Part shown: piece by piece, positions 1 to 6,552 of the stretch
Position numbering within the stretch: the first letter of the stretch is position 1
How the letters are laid out: each line of letters opens with the position of its first letter
NCBI GenBank assembly: GCA_900758495.1
Contig: CAAERO010000009.1
Coordinates: forward strand, 1 to 31,630
Length of the DNA stretch: 31,630 nucleotides
Source: Bacilli bacterium
GTDB lineage: Bacteria; Bacillota_I; Bacilli_A; RF39; UBA660
Direction: 5' to 3'
Notes under the pieces: model-generated
The model's database searches: none
What the model saw: only the letters and a program-made list of their open reading frames with translations
Told to the model about the DNA's origin: nothing
Made by a program: the position numbers and the translations under genes

Positions 1-11
1 GCTATTTCGGC
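1..11 (-). tRNA. partial tRNA, probably tRNA-Thr (5' end only)
   Basis: The last 11 bases before the window edge read GCCGAAATAGC on the minus strand, the usual start of a tRNA (acceptor stem followed by the TAGC that opens the D arm). It lies 7 nt downstream of tRNA-Val. In Bacilli a Val-Thr tRNA order is common, so Thr is the best guess, but the anticodon is outside the window. Confidence 0.4.
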
Positions 12-18
12 ATCCTAA

Positions 19-95
19 TGGTGGGCGATATAGGACTCGAACCTATGACCCCCTGCTTGTAAGGCAGGTGCTCTAACCAACTGAGCTAATCGCCC
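19..95 (-). tRNA. tRNA-Val (anticodon TAC)
   Basis: The minus strand folds into a full cloverleaf: acceptor GGGCGAT/ATCGCCC, D arm GCTC/GAGC, anticodon stem CCTGC/GCAGG around loop CTTACAA (anticodon TAC, reading GUA), T arm ATAGG/CCTAT with TTCGAGT, and an encoded CCA. It is transcribed from the promoter at 118-146. Confidence 0.97.
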
Positions 96-117
96 AAGTA
101 ACCACTTGACGAAATTA

Positions 118-146
118 AATATACCAATTTATTAGATAATTGTCAA
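118..146 (-). promoter_or_regulatory. sigma-A promoter of the tRNA-Val cluster
   Basis: On the minus strand a perfect TTGACA (-35, 146-141) is followed by a 17-nt spacer and TATATT (-10, 123-118). Transcription would start about 15 nt before tRNA-Val. Confidence 0.85.
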
Positions 147-161
147 CACTTTTTCAAATAT

Positions 162-506
162 TTATTTATTTTTTGTGAATTTTAATGCTTTTTCAAGGAA
201 AATAGCCAAATTTTCAAAACCAGATGCCGTTTCTTCAATTCTACTCTTTCTTTTTTTAGTTATTCTATAATCTAGTCCAACAGTACTTAAAGAATAATTA
301 TTATTTTTATTTGAACTAACTATTCTAACTCTAATCAATTCACCTACATAAGCATAATCATCAATATTCTTAATAAATTTATTTGAAATTTCTGAAATAT
401 GAATTAAACCGCTTGTATTACTATCTAATTGAACAAATATTCCGTATTCCTTAATACCAGTGACATAACCCAGTACAACAGAACCAACTTTGTACTTTAC
501 TCCCAT
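162..506 (-). CDS. S1-domain RNA-binding protein (YugI/CvfD, general stress protein 13 type)
   Basis: This 114-aa protein is one S1 RNA-binding domain with a short basic tail. Residues 5-75 carry the family pattern: KVGSVVLGYVTGIKEYGIFVQLD, then GLIHISEIS, then a V.VRIVSS strand ending in the usual serine/lysine-rich stretch. The family (B. subtilis YugI, CvfD) binds ribosomes or RNA and affects translation under stress; the exact role here is inferred. An upstream in-frame GTG at 509 would add one residue, but the GGTG ribosome binding site is 7 nt from the ATG at 506 and only 4 nt from the GTG, so ATG is preferred. A TATAAT (531-526) upstream is the likely -10. It is the first gene upstream of the tRNA-Val promoter, with no clear terminator between. 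Confidence 0.88.
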   Translation of the reverse strand: MGVKYKVGSVVLGYVTGIKEYGIFVQLDSNTSGLIHISEISNKFIKNIDDYAYVGELIRVRIVSSNKNNNYSLSTVGLDYRITKKRKSRIEETASGFENLAIFLEKALKFTKNK

Positions 507-525
507 CACTTTTCACCACAGGTAA

Positions 526-531
526 ATTATA
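526..531 (-). promoter_or_regulatory. -10 box upstream of the S1-domain gene
   Basis: TATAAT on the minus strand 20 nt before the start codon. The hexamer 17 nt upstream (TTTTCG) is a poor -35, so only the -10 is well supported. Confidence 0.5.
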
Positions 532-819
532 ACACGTTTTTTTCTTTACGAAAAGCTAAAATTTACATATAATAAATTTGGTGATGAATAAAATTTTTCA
601 AATATAAAGATATTATGTCATACAACTAATAAAAAGTAGAATAATAAATTAGCGTCCTGGGATTCTTTACACAAACACTATAACATACAAGTTAGTTAAT
701 AGTAACGAAATCAAAGAAATATGAAGGAATAAATCTTAAAAACATATAACTTATAGACGATAGTTTATAAAGTACTCTAATTATAATATATAAAAACTAC
801 TAAAGCTAAGAAAGGTATA

Positions 820-828
820 TGATATAAT
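820..828 (+). promoter_or_regulatory. extended -10 promoter of the NifU-like gene
   Basis: TGATATAAT is a consensus extended -10 (TGnTATAAT). No good -35 lies 16-18 nt upstream, which is normal for extended -10 promoters. A start near 835 would give the NifU-like gene a leader of roughly 230 nt. Confidence 0.5.
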
Positions 829-971
829 AGAACTATCTAATCTGATAAAAGAAATTAAAATTAAACAACTAAAGAGAATGAATAAGAAAAGAAAGGAGAA
901 CAGTCTGTCATTAATTTAATTATAAGTTCTTTTAATTATTAGAAATAATTCTATAAAAGATGATATATAAA

Positions 972-1057
972 TGATGACACGTCATATGATTGGAAGCAAT
1001 CGCATATGGCGCTGAGCTGAGGAAAGGTAGAAGATTACAGAACCAAAACCTTACCTA
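972..1057 (+). promoter_or_regulatory. structured 5' leader element of unknown class
   Basis: In the otherwise AT-rich 559-nt gap (510-1068) this is the only stretch with higher GC and strong folding. CATATGATTG (983-992) pairs with CAATCGCATATG (998-1009) around GAAG with a 2-nt bulge. Downstream, AGGTAG (1025-1030) can pair with TTACCT (1051-1056), and an alternative AAGGT/ACCTT pairing overlaps it. An SD-like AGGAAAGG (1020-1027) lies inside and 42 nt away from the start codon. I do not recognise it as a known riboswitch or ribozyme. The rest of the gap (about 540-960) holds only the promoter and AT-rich sequence. Confidence 0.4.
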
Positions 1058-1068
1058 TACTTATAAAT

Positions 1069-1317
1069 ATGAACGAAGATCAAATAGAAGCTAGAATAAG
1101 AGAAATTGTAGATGAGTTAAAACCATTTTTATTGAGTGATGGAGGTTCTTTAGAATTTGTTAGTTACAAAGATGGAATTGTTTATGTTAGCTTAGGAGGA
1201 GCCTGTGCTGACTGTGATTATTTAGACATCACATTAAAAGATGGAATTGAACAAATGATTATGAATGAAATTGAAGAAGTCAAAGAAGTAAGAAATATTA
1301 ACGACAATAAAAACTAG
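1069..1317 (+). CDS. NifU-like C-terminal domain Fe-S scaffold protein (YutI/Nfu type)
   Basis: This 82-aa protein is a stand-alone NifU C-terminal (Nfu) domain. The ligand motif CADC (C46, C49) sits in the family context GGACADCDYLDITLKDGIEQ. Nfu proteins carry a [4Fe-4S] cluster between subunits and deliver it to apo-enzymes; here client proteins could include PflA, which is radical SAM, but that link is inference. No Shine-Dalgarno sequence precedes the ATG, and no other in-frame start exists back to the stop at 1018, so initiation may depend on the folded leader. The stop codon shares the bases CTAG (1314-1317) with the stop of the convergent YutH-like gene; yutI and yutH are also neighbours in Bacillus, which supports both calls. 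Confidence 0.9.
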   Translation: MNEDQIEARIREIVDELKPFLLSDGGSLEFVSYKDGIVYVSLGGACADCDYLDITLKDGIEQMIMNEIEEVKEVRNINDNKN

Positions 1318-2234
1318 TTTCTTTCTAAAAAGTCAATTCGAATCAAAAAATCAGTTTCTTTCAAAAGATTATAAAGATAAAGTAAAAAATCTTCATAATC
1401 TTTTATTTTGTTTAAAATTGGTAAAACTTCATTTTCATTAATTACACCATTAATTATGTCTTCATAGCAGTCAAAATAAAAACTAGGGAACAGTACTCTT
1501 GCCATAACTAAATGTCTTTGGTAAGAAGTATTACAAATAAGTAACACTTTTTTCACCTGTTCGTCGCTATATCCGTAGAAAAATAAATTTTTTAAGTATT
1601 CACCAATATCACGAGCTTTATAATCTAAAATCAATGAGAATGGATTATAAAAATCAAACATTTCAGAATTAATATACAATCTTTTATGACAGACAACTAA
1701 ATCATCTGAAATATTTCTTTCAATTTTTCTATTTATTTCATTTATATAACTAATAGCAACTTCTGCATAACCAATAAAATAATCTAAAGTATTATAAAGA
1801 AGTGGATATTTATTGCAAATATAGTTTTTTTGATACTCAAAATAATCGATTTTTTTACACCAAAGTGTGTACCAATCACTTCTATCCAATCTTCTATAAT
1901 TAACGTTCTTTAAATGATTATTTCCGATATTTGCTAAATCACTCACACATATTCTTCTATTGGTAAAATTGTATATAACTAATACATACCACTTTCCTTC
2001 AATCAAAGAATAAGCTTTATCAAAACAATTATTAACAATAATAGAAGGAAAATTAACTTTTCCAAGTTCTTTATTTAGTAATACTTGCTCATTAATTTCT
2101 TCCTGCATATCTGAAACTAAATATAGAAAGTAAGTCATAGTATTTATGTGAAATTTATAAGCTTTTGAAATTTTAATAATTTCTACTGGATAAAGATGAT
2201 AATAATAATTAATAAAATTTTTTATTTTTATCAC
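1314..2234 (-). CDS. YutH/CotS-family spore coat protein with kinase-like fold
   Basis: The protein (about 306 aa) looks like the CotS/YutH spore coat family, which has a degenerate aminoglycoside-phosphotransferase fold. The clearest family stretch is RHLVMARVLFPSFYFDCYEDII near residues 240-262. I see no kinase catalytic triad, as expected for coat members. The adjacent NifU-like gene (yutI order) and nearby sporulation genes support the call. The start is odd: the only canonical codon, GTG at 2234, is itself part of the SD AGAGGTGAT. By comparison with other genes here (AGGTGATAAAATG in sigG), the codon at the expected place (2225-2223) is ATA. Either GTG is used with no spacing, or ATA is a near-cognate start. 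Likely mother-cell expression is inferred from family only. Confidence 0.68.
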   Translation of the reverse strand: MIKIKNFINYYYHLYPVEIIKISKAYKFHINTMTYFLYLVSDMQEEINEQVLLNKELGKVNFPSIIVNNCFDKAYSLIEGKWYVLVIYNFTNRRICVSDLANIGNNHLKNVNYRRLDRSDWYTLWCKKIDYFEYQKNYICNKYPLLYNTLDYFIGYAEVAISYINEINRKIERNISDDLVVCHKRLYINSEMFDFYNPFSLILDYKARDIGEYLKNLFFYGYSDEQVKKVLLICNTSYQRHLVMARVLFPSFYFDCYEDIINGVINENEVLPILNKIKDYEDFLLYLYNLLKETDFLIRIDFLERN

Positions 2235-2333
2235 CTCTATTTAATAATATGAAGAAAATATTAAATTAGTACTGCAACATAACTAGTAATATAGTTTTTC
2301 AAATGTTCTAATAAAGTAGAAAATACTAGTAAT

Positions 2334-2369
2334 AAAAAATGAGCAAGACTTTTACGATTTCTTACTCAT
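2334..2369 (-). terminator. intrinsic terminator after the coiled-coil gene
   Basis: On the minus strand ATGAGTAAGA pairs with TCTTGCTCAT (one A/C mismatch) and is followed by T6, 15 nt after the stop of the 2384 gene. Confidence 0.75.
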
Positions 2370-2383
2370 CTTTAAATATTATT

Positions 2384-4039
2384 TTATCTCTTTATTGGTG
2401 TACCGAAAGAAACACTAGATCCTTTAACATTTCTTGCCATTCCATCTGAGTTATTAGAACTAAATGATTGTAATTCTCTCCGTAAAGCTTCTAATTTTTC
2501 TTTTTCAGTCTGAAGATTAGAAGAAACTTTTGAGTTTTCTGCGCTCAATCTATTTTTTTCTGCTAAAATATCTTGTTTCTCTTCATCGACTTTTACTTGT
2601 TTTTGTTTCTCTTCTTCTAAACTTTCCTGATACTTTCTTGCTTCCTCAGCTTCTTGAGCAGCTTGTCGCTTATTCTCTTCTATTTGTTTTTTCAATTTAA
2701 GAGCCATTTCAATATCATTGTTAAGTTTACCAATACTTTGTTGTTCTTGTTCTTTCTTTTCTATATCTTGTTTTATATCTTCTAATTCTTGTCTACTTTG
2801 AGATAATTCTTTTTGTTTTAATTCTCTAGTACTTTTTTCTTTATTATATTGTGACTTAACTTTTTCTTTGTCCAATCTATTTTGTTCTATCTCAATCACT
2901 GATTCATTTAACTGTTGCTTCAACTCTGCTACATCTGGAATAATTTCTTCAACATCTGTTGATTCATCTAAAGAAGAAGCTTCATCAGACGTAGTTGGTA
3001 TTTCAGTCATCTCAGGTTTTAAAACAGTATCAAATATTGAAGTTCTACCTTTTATGAATTTATTAGTCAATTCCCCTATATCTTTATCAGATAAGTCGTC
3101 TTTATGGTCCATACTTTGTGGTTTGAAAATTACACCTGATTTTTCTGTTTTATTTTCTGAAGTATTTTTTGCTAACTTACTTTCATCAGTAGTTATAAAA
3201 CTACTAGGGAAAATATTGTTTTCATCAAATATTGAAGTATAACCATTTTCACTAACATTATTCTCAGGTGATACCTCTTTTGAAACATCTACTGCTTTAG
3301 AATTATCAACTGTAGAAGAAGTTTTCTCATCAGAAACAACTTTTCCACCTTTTAAAACATTTCTAAGAATAGTATCATCTAACTCAGTACGTTTTTCCTC
3401 ATTGTTAAAGAAATCATCTAATTTTTGTTCCTTACTAGTAGTATCAGTCTTGGCTATTTTCTTCATTGCAGAATCTGCTACGTTAGAAACTACATCTTGA
3501 TAATTTTTATCATTAATATTATTTTCATTAACTCCATTAAGTGCCTGATAAACTGCATTTTTGATATTATCTTGTTCTGCAGTACTAATTTCAACATCAT
3601 GTTCTACTGGTTTTTTCATATTAGAAAAGACTGATTTTGCAGTAGAAAAGATATTATTAATTTCACTATAAGACTTTGTCATATCAGCCATTGATTCTTT
3701 ATCAACAGCAACCCCTCGCGTATATAATTTCTCAGTATTCTTTTCTGGTACCTTCAATGTACGTTTAGCACCTGCTATTAATCTAGAATAACTATCTTTA
3801 AATTCTGAAATTTTCCTAGCTAAAATGTTAACATTAGTATCTTCAACATTATCAGTTACTTTTACTTGGCTCACCATCTTTTCTAGAAAATACATTTCTA
3901 TTTTAGCAATAGCTATAAATGATAAAGCCTGTAATCTTAGTTTTGTTGGATTAGCCCTATTGATAGTATTAACAGGATTCTCAACAAGACTGACACCTAA
4001 TTCTTCCAATTCTTTTATCTTTTTTTCTTCTTTACTCAT
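2384..4039 (-). CDS. coiled-coil protein of unknown function
   Basis: I do not recognise this 551-aa protein. It has no signal peptide or membrane segment, so it should be cytoplasmic. Residues 1-120 look globular and helical (NTINRANPTKLRLQALSFIA). Residues about 200-360 are Ser/Asp/Glu-rich and low in complexity, probably disordered, with a repeated TSIFD motif (TSIFDENN and TSIFDTVL). Residues about 370-525 are a long Glu/Lys/Gln coiled coil without proline. The C-terminal tail ends in GTPIKR. It lies 17 nt after the DUF1292 gene with a GGAGG site, so the two are cotranscribed, and a terminator follows. A scaffold or cell-division/spore-morphogenesis role would fit the architecture, but that is speculation. 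Confidence 0.8.
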   Translation of the reverse strand: MSKEEKKIKELEELGVSLVENPVNTINRANPTKLRLQALSFIAIAKIEMYFLEKMVSQVKVTDNVEDTNVNILARKISEFKDSYSRLIAGAKRTLKVPEKNTEKLYTRGVAVDKESMADMTKSYSEINNIFSTAKSVFSNMKKPVEHDVEISTAEQDNIKNAVYQALNGVNENNINDKNYQDVVSNVADSAMKKIAKTDTTSKEQKLDDFFNNEEKRTELDDTILRNVLKGGKVVSDEKTSSTVDNSKAVDVSKEVSPENNVSENGYTSIFDENNIFPSSFITTDESKLAKNTSENKTEKSGVIFKPQSMDHKDDLSDKDIGELTNKFIKGRTSIFDTVLKPEMTEIPTTSDEASSLDESTDVEEIIPDVAELKQQLNESVIEIEQNRLDKEKVKSQYNKEKSTRELKQKELSQSRQELEDIKQDIEKKEQEQQSIGKLNNDIEMALKLKKQIEENKRQAAQEAEEARKYQESLEEEKQKQVKVDEEKQDILAEKNRLSAENSKVSSNLQTEKEKLEALRRELQSFSSNNSDGMARNVKGSSVSFGTPIKR

Positions 4040-4056
4040 AATTATGCCTCCACCGT

Positions 4057-4320
4057 TTATTGTGATAATTTACGTAATACGTCCTTTACTCTATTCCATT
4101 CTTCTTCATTATCTACACCGAACAATTGCGGAGTTTCACCACTACGATCAACACTTGATACATAAACCGTAACATTACCATTAGCATCTTTCTCATTCTT
4201 TGTATATACTACATATTCTTTTTTTGTATCTTTAAATTCAAATGCAATTACAACTTCTACCTCATCAATAGAACCATCTTCTTGAACAATTGACATTATC
4301 TTTTTTTCTCTATTTTCCAT
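4057..4320 (-). CDS. DUF1292 family protein (YrzB-like)
   Basis: This 87-aa acidic protein matches the DUF1292/YrzB family: a central strand region with FEFKDTKKEYVVYTKNE, then VYVSSVDRSG and a C-terminal helix with EEEWNRVKDVLRKL. The family is widespread in Firmicutes, often beside ruvX/alaS-type genes, and its molecular function is unknown. The start has a near-perfect SD (GGGAGGAAG, 11 nt upstream). It is the first gene of a two-gene unit with the coiled-coil protein; here it sits among yut/yun-type genes rather than its usual neighbours. Confidence 0.9.
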   Translation of the reverse strand: MENREKKIMSIVQEDGSIDEVEVVIAFEFKDTKKEYVVYTKNEKDANGNVTVYVSSVDRSGETPQLFGVDNEEEWNRVKDVLRKLSQ

Positions 4321-4364
4321 AAATATTCTTCCTCCCTCGCTATTCTACAAAATAATAGTAACAT

Positions 4365-4397
4365 AAAAAAACAAAAATAGAAAGCTTTTTTTCTATT
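4365..4397 (-). terminator. intrinsic terminator after the YutD gene
   Basis: On the minus strand AATAGAAA (4397-4390) pairs with TTTCTATT (4383-4376) around a 6-nt loop, followed by TTTTGTTTTTTT. Confidence 0.75.
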
Positions 4398-4414
4398 CTT
4401 GTCAGGTCAAAAAA

Positions 4415-4684
4415 TCATTTTAGCTTTTTTAAAAGGAAATAATGACAACCATAGGCACAATAATTTTTTATATAATTATCTAACCCTTTAATATCGTTTA
4501 TTTCATTTTTACTGTTACTATTACTATCATAATATCCCTTTAATCTTAGTTTATCATAAGCAAAATCACCAAAAATATAGTCATATGGTTCAAAATAATC
4601 GGTAAGCAAATTCTCTACCATTTCTTTATCAAAGTATTCAGCACCAATAGTCACTTCATATTTATTATCAAAAAATTCAATCAT
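4415..4684 (-). CDS. yutD: YutD-like protein (DUF1027)
   Basis: This 89-aa protein follows the YutD family closely: an N-terminal strand (FDNKYEVTIG), then DYFEPYDYIFGDFAYDKLRLKGYY, a short linker, and the C-terminal NYCAYGCHYFLLKK with the family cysteines. YutD is a conserved small Bacilli protein of unclear function. The ATG has an AGAGGAG site 5 nt away. It lies 24 nt downstream of yunB and so is probably the last gene of a ylmC-yunB-yutD transcript, with a terminator after it. In Bacillus the yut and yun clusters are also close together. Confidence 0.9.
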   Translation of the reverse strand: MIEFFDNKYEVTIGAEYFDKEMVENLLTDYFEPYDYIFGDFAYDKLRLKGYYDSNSNSKNEINDIKGLDNYIKNYCAYGCHYFLLKKLK

Positions 4685-4708
4685 AATACTCCTCTTTTCT
4701 ATTACATT

Positions 4709-5458
4709 TTAACTCAAGTTTGAACTTTTTTCTAGGCCTCCCTGATAATAATATGGTACTTTTCCCTGGATAAGTTCCGTAACAATAGGAATGCTTGAAG
4801 AGACTTTTATTTCTTTAGAAGTATGTGGAAGTGTAATTTGTTCAGTTATCTCAACTTTTACTGATAGTTCTACTAATGCATTATTTAACCCATATGGAGT
4901 AACCTTAACATCTAAATTACTTTTAACACTTCCTACAAAAGAAAATCTAATTGGAATTGACATTGTTGTGTTAATTAATAAAGAATTTCCTGTTAAGCTA
5001 CCAACTGGTATATCACAGACAACACCATTTTTTAGGTAACTGTAATTTTTACCTTTTAGTCCATCTGATAAAGAAATATTCTTAGTTTCTCCTCGCTCTA
5101 ATTCAAGTAATTTTTTTATAATTTCTTTGTTAACTTTATTCAAGATATTATTTACTTTTTTTGAATTATAATCAATTAGTTCTATCTCTTTTATATCGTT
5201 TTTCACTATTTCGTATAAATTTTCTTCCGAAAAATTATAATTTCTAATAACATCATTTAAAATAGTGGTTGCTACCCTTTTCACCTCTATTGTTGCATAA
5301 TCTGTTATTGATTTTTCCAAATTATTTCCTGCCTTAAAGATAATTACTAAAGCTAATAAAAGCGAGAAAATAATACTTGCAATAAAAAAAGACGATATCC
5401 TTGATTTACGGTTATAATTATTAGTTTTCTTTAACTTGAGTCGCTGTTTTTTTATCAT
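4709..5458 (-). CDS. yunB: sporulation protein YunB
   Basis: This 249-aa protein is YunB, a conserved endospore-former protein needed for normal sporulation. It has a basic N-terminus and one membrane segment (about residues 22-43), then an outside domain. Family hallmarks: ITDYATIEVKRVATTILND after the membrane segment, then PVGSLTGNSLL, IPIRFSFVGSV, and PYGLNNALVELSVKVEI, and near the end PIVTELIQGKVPYYYQGG. In B. subtilis yunB is under mother-cell control (sigma-E); I found no convincing sigma-E promoter here. Its ATG overlaps the stop of the preceding YlmC-like gene as ATGA, so the two are translationally coupled. Confidence 0.95.
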   Translation of the reverse strand: MIKKQRLKLKKTNNYNRKSRISSFFIASIIFSLLLALVIIFKAGNNLEKSITDYATIEVKRVATTILNDVIRNYNFSEENLYEIVKNDIKEIELIDYNSKKVNNILNKVNKEIIKKLLELERGETKNISLSDGLKGKNYSYLKNGVVCDIPVGSLTGNSLLINTTMSIPIRFSFVGSVKSNLDVKVTPYGLNNALVELSVKVEITEQITLPHTSKEIKVSSSIPIVTELIQGKVPYYYQGGLEKSSNLS

Positions 5459-5685
5459 TCTAAGCGCACCAAAATAACGTCTTCACCAATTCTCTCAATA
5501 TTTTTCCAAGATATTTCTTCTTCTACTCCCCTATTCATGAAGGAAATCATTCTTTTATTTGGTTCAACTACTAAAGAAAGGATAGCACCATTTATCTGGT
5601 CTATTTTTACATCAATTATATTTCCAACATTTCGTCCATCTATAGTATTTACAATATCTTTATTTTGCAGGTCTGACAGTCTCAC
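5455..5685 (-). CDS. YlmC/YmxH family PRC-barrel sporulation protein
   Basis: This 76-aa PRC-barrel protein has the family start MRLSDLQNKDIVNTIDGRNVG followed by IIDVKIDQ and a C-terminal WKNIERIGEDVILVRL. Members occur in spore formers (B. subtilis YlmC, YmxH) with unknown molecular role. I place the start at GTG 5685, because AGGTG lies 6 nt upstream and the family begins with this residue; the GTG at 5694 (79 aa) is part of the SD itself. It follows sigG, as in Bacillus (sigG then ylmA-ylmC), but a terminator lies between. Its stop overlaps the yunB start. Confidence 0.88.
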   Translation of the reverse strand: MRLSDLQNKDIVNTIDGRNVGNIIDVKIDQINGAILSLVVEPNKRMISFMNRGVEEEISWKNIERIGEDVILVRLE

Positions 5686-5710
5686 TCTGATCACCTATTA
5701 ATTTTTATGT

Positions 5711-5743
5711 AAAAAAAAGAAATACTATTCTACTTAAGTATTT
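5711..5743 (-). terminator. sigG terminator overlapping the sigG stop codon
   Basis: On the minus strand AAATACT (5743-5737) pairs with AGTATTT (5726-5720) and is followed by C and T8. The first arm is inside the last sigG codons and the TAG lies in the loop. The stem is AT-only, so strength is uncertain. Confidence 0.65.
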
Positions 5744-6503
5744 TCTTCAATTGTTTTACAGCTGTTTTTTCTAAACGTGAGACTTGTGCTTGACTGATAG
5801 CTAATTCTTCTGCTACTTCCATTTGCGTTTTTCCGATAATAAATCTTTCTTCTAAAATATGCTGACATCTTTCTGGAAGCATTGTAATAGCATCATTGGT
5901 AGCAAGACGTTTTTCCATCTCACTGCCTTTTTGCTTTTTATCTTCGATTTGATCATATAAATAAATTGTATCTCCACCATCACTATAGATTGGTTCAAAC
6001 ATAGAAATTGGATTTCGTAAGGAAGCTAAAGCAGTAACAACATCATAAGTTGTACATTCTAGCTTTTGACTAATTTCTTCACAAGATGGTTCCTTTCCAT
6101 TTGTTAAAATATACTCTTCCTTGTATTTTAATGCTTTGTAAGCTAAATCTTTGATAGAACGACTTACTCTTATGGTGTTATTATCCCTTAAATAGCGCCT
6201 TATTTCTCCGATAATCATTGGTACAGCATAGGTTGAGAATTTTACATTTTGGGAAAGATCAAAATTATCAATTGATTTGACTAGTCCAACACAACCGACT
6301 TGAAATAAATCATCTAAGTTTTCATTGTAATTCTTAAATTTTTTTAATATACTCAAAACCAGTTTTAAATTACCTTCTACCAAATCATTTCTAGCAAATG
6401 GATTCGTCTTAATATTTTTGAATAACTCAAGCATTTCCTCATTGCTTAACACTTTTAAATTTCTAGTATCTACTCCACTAATTTCTACCTTATAGTTTGA
6501 CAT
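5730..6503 (-). CDS. sigG: RNA polymerase sporulation sigma factor sigma-G
   Basis: This 257-aa protein is the late forespore sigma factor. The N-terminus (KVEISGVDTRNLKVLSNEEM) is diagnostic for sigma-G. Region 2 includes DLFQVGCVGLVKSIDNFD and the -10-contacting KFSTYAVPMIIGEIRRYLRD; region 3 has RVSRSIKDLAYKAL; region 4 ends with the helix-turn-helix GKTQMEVAEELAISQAQVSRLE. It directs late forespore genes after engulfment. The SD AAAGGTG is 5 nt from the ATG but lies in one arm of a perfect 11-bp hairpin, and a sigma-G-type promoter overlaps that hairpin. The upstream rluA-type gene has its own sigma-A promoter and no terminator in this direction, so read-through into sigG is expected and the hairpin should keep it untranslated. 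Confidence 0.97.
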   Translation of the reverse strand: MSNYKVEISGVDTRNLKVLSNEEMLELFKNIKTNPFARNDLVEGNLKLVLSILKKFKNYNENLDDLFQVGCVGLVKSIDNFDLSQNVKFSTYAVPMIIGEIRRYLRDNNTIRVSRSIKDLAYKALKYKEEYILTNGKEPSCEEISQKLECTTYDVVTALASLRNPISMFEPIYSDGGDTIYLYDQIEDKKQKGSEMEKRLATNDAITMLPERCQHILEERFIIGKTQMEVAEELAISQAQVSRLEKTAVKQLKKILK

Positions 6504-6509
6504 TTTATC

Positions 6510-6539
6510 ACCTTTCTATCTTTATAATGATAGAAAGGT
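6510..6539 (-). promoter_or_regulatory. hairpin sequestering the sigG Shine-Dalgarno sequence
   Basis: On the minus strand ACCTTTCTATC (6539-6529) pairs perfectly with GATAGAAAGGT (6520-6510) around an 8-nt loop. The second arm contains the SD AAAGGT of sigG. An mRNA coming from upstream should have a masked SD. Confidence 0.8.
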
Positions 6540-6552
6540 ATTTTTTTTATAC
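6523..6552 (-). promoter_or_regulatory. predicted sigma-G/sigma-F promoter of sigG
   Basis: On the minus strand GTATA (6552-6548) fits the sigma-G -35 (GHATR) and CATTATA (6529-6523) fits the -10 (CATNHTA), with an 18-nt spacer. A start near 6516 would give a leader of about 13 nt that begins inside the second hairpin arm, so the SD would be free. Confidence 0.65.

Noticed and set aside
878..919. 13-codon open frame with ATG in the NifU-like leader
   Set aside because: No proper SD, no amino acid bias for attenuation and no terminator after it.
1011..1057. CTGAGGA (1017-1023) looked like a hammerhead ribozyme core
   Set aside because: The GAAA partner and the cleavage-site helix are missing in the expected places.
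2868..4172. Plus-strand open frames of 69-124 codons
   Set aside because: They are antisense to the coiled-coil and DUF1292 genes, lack SDs and show no protein-like family features.
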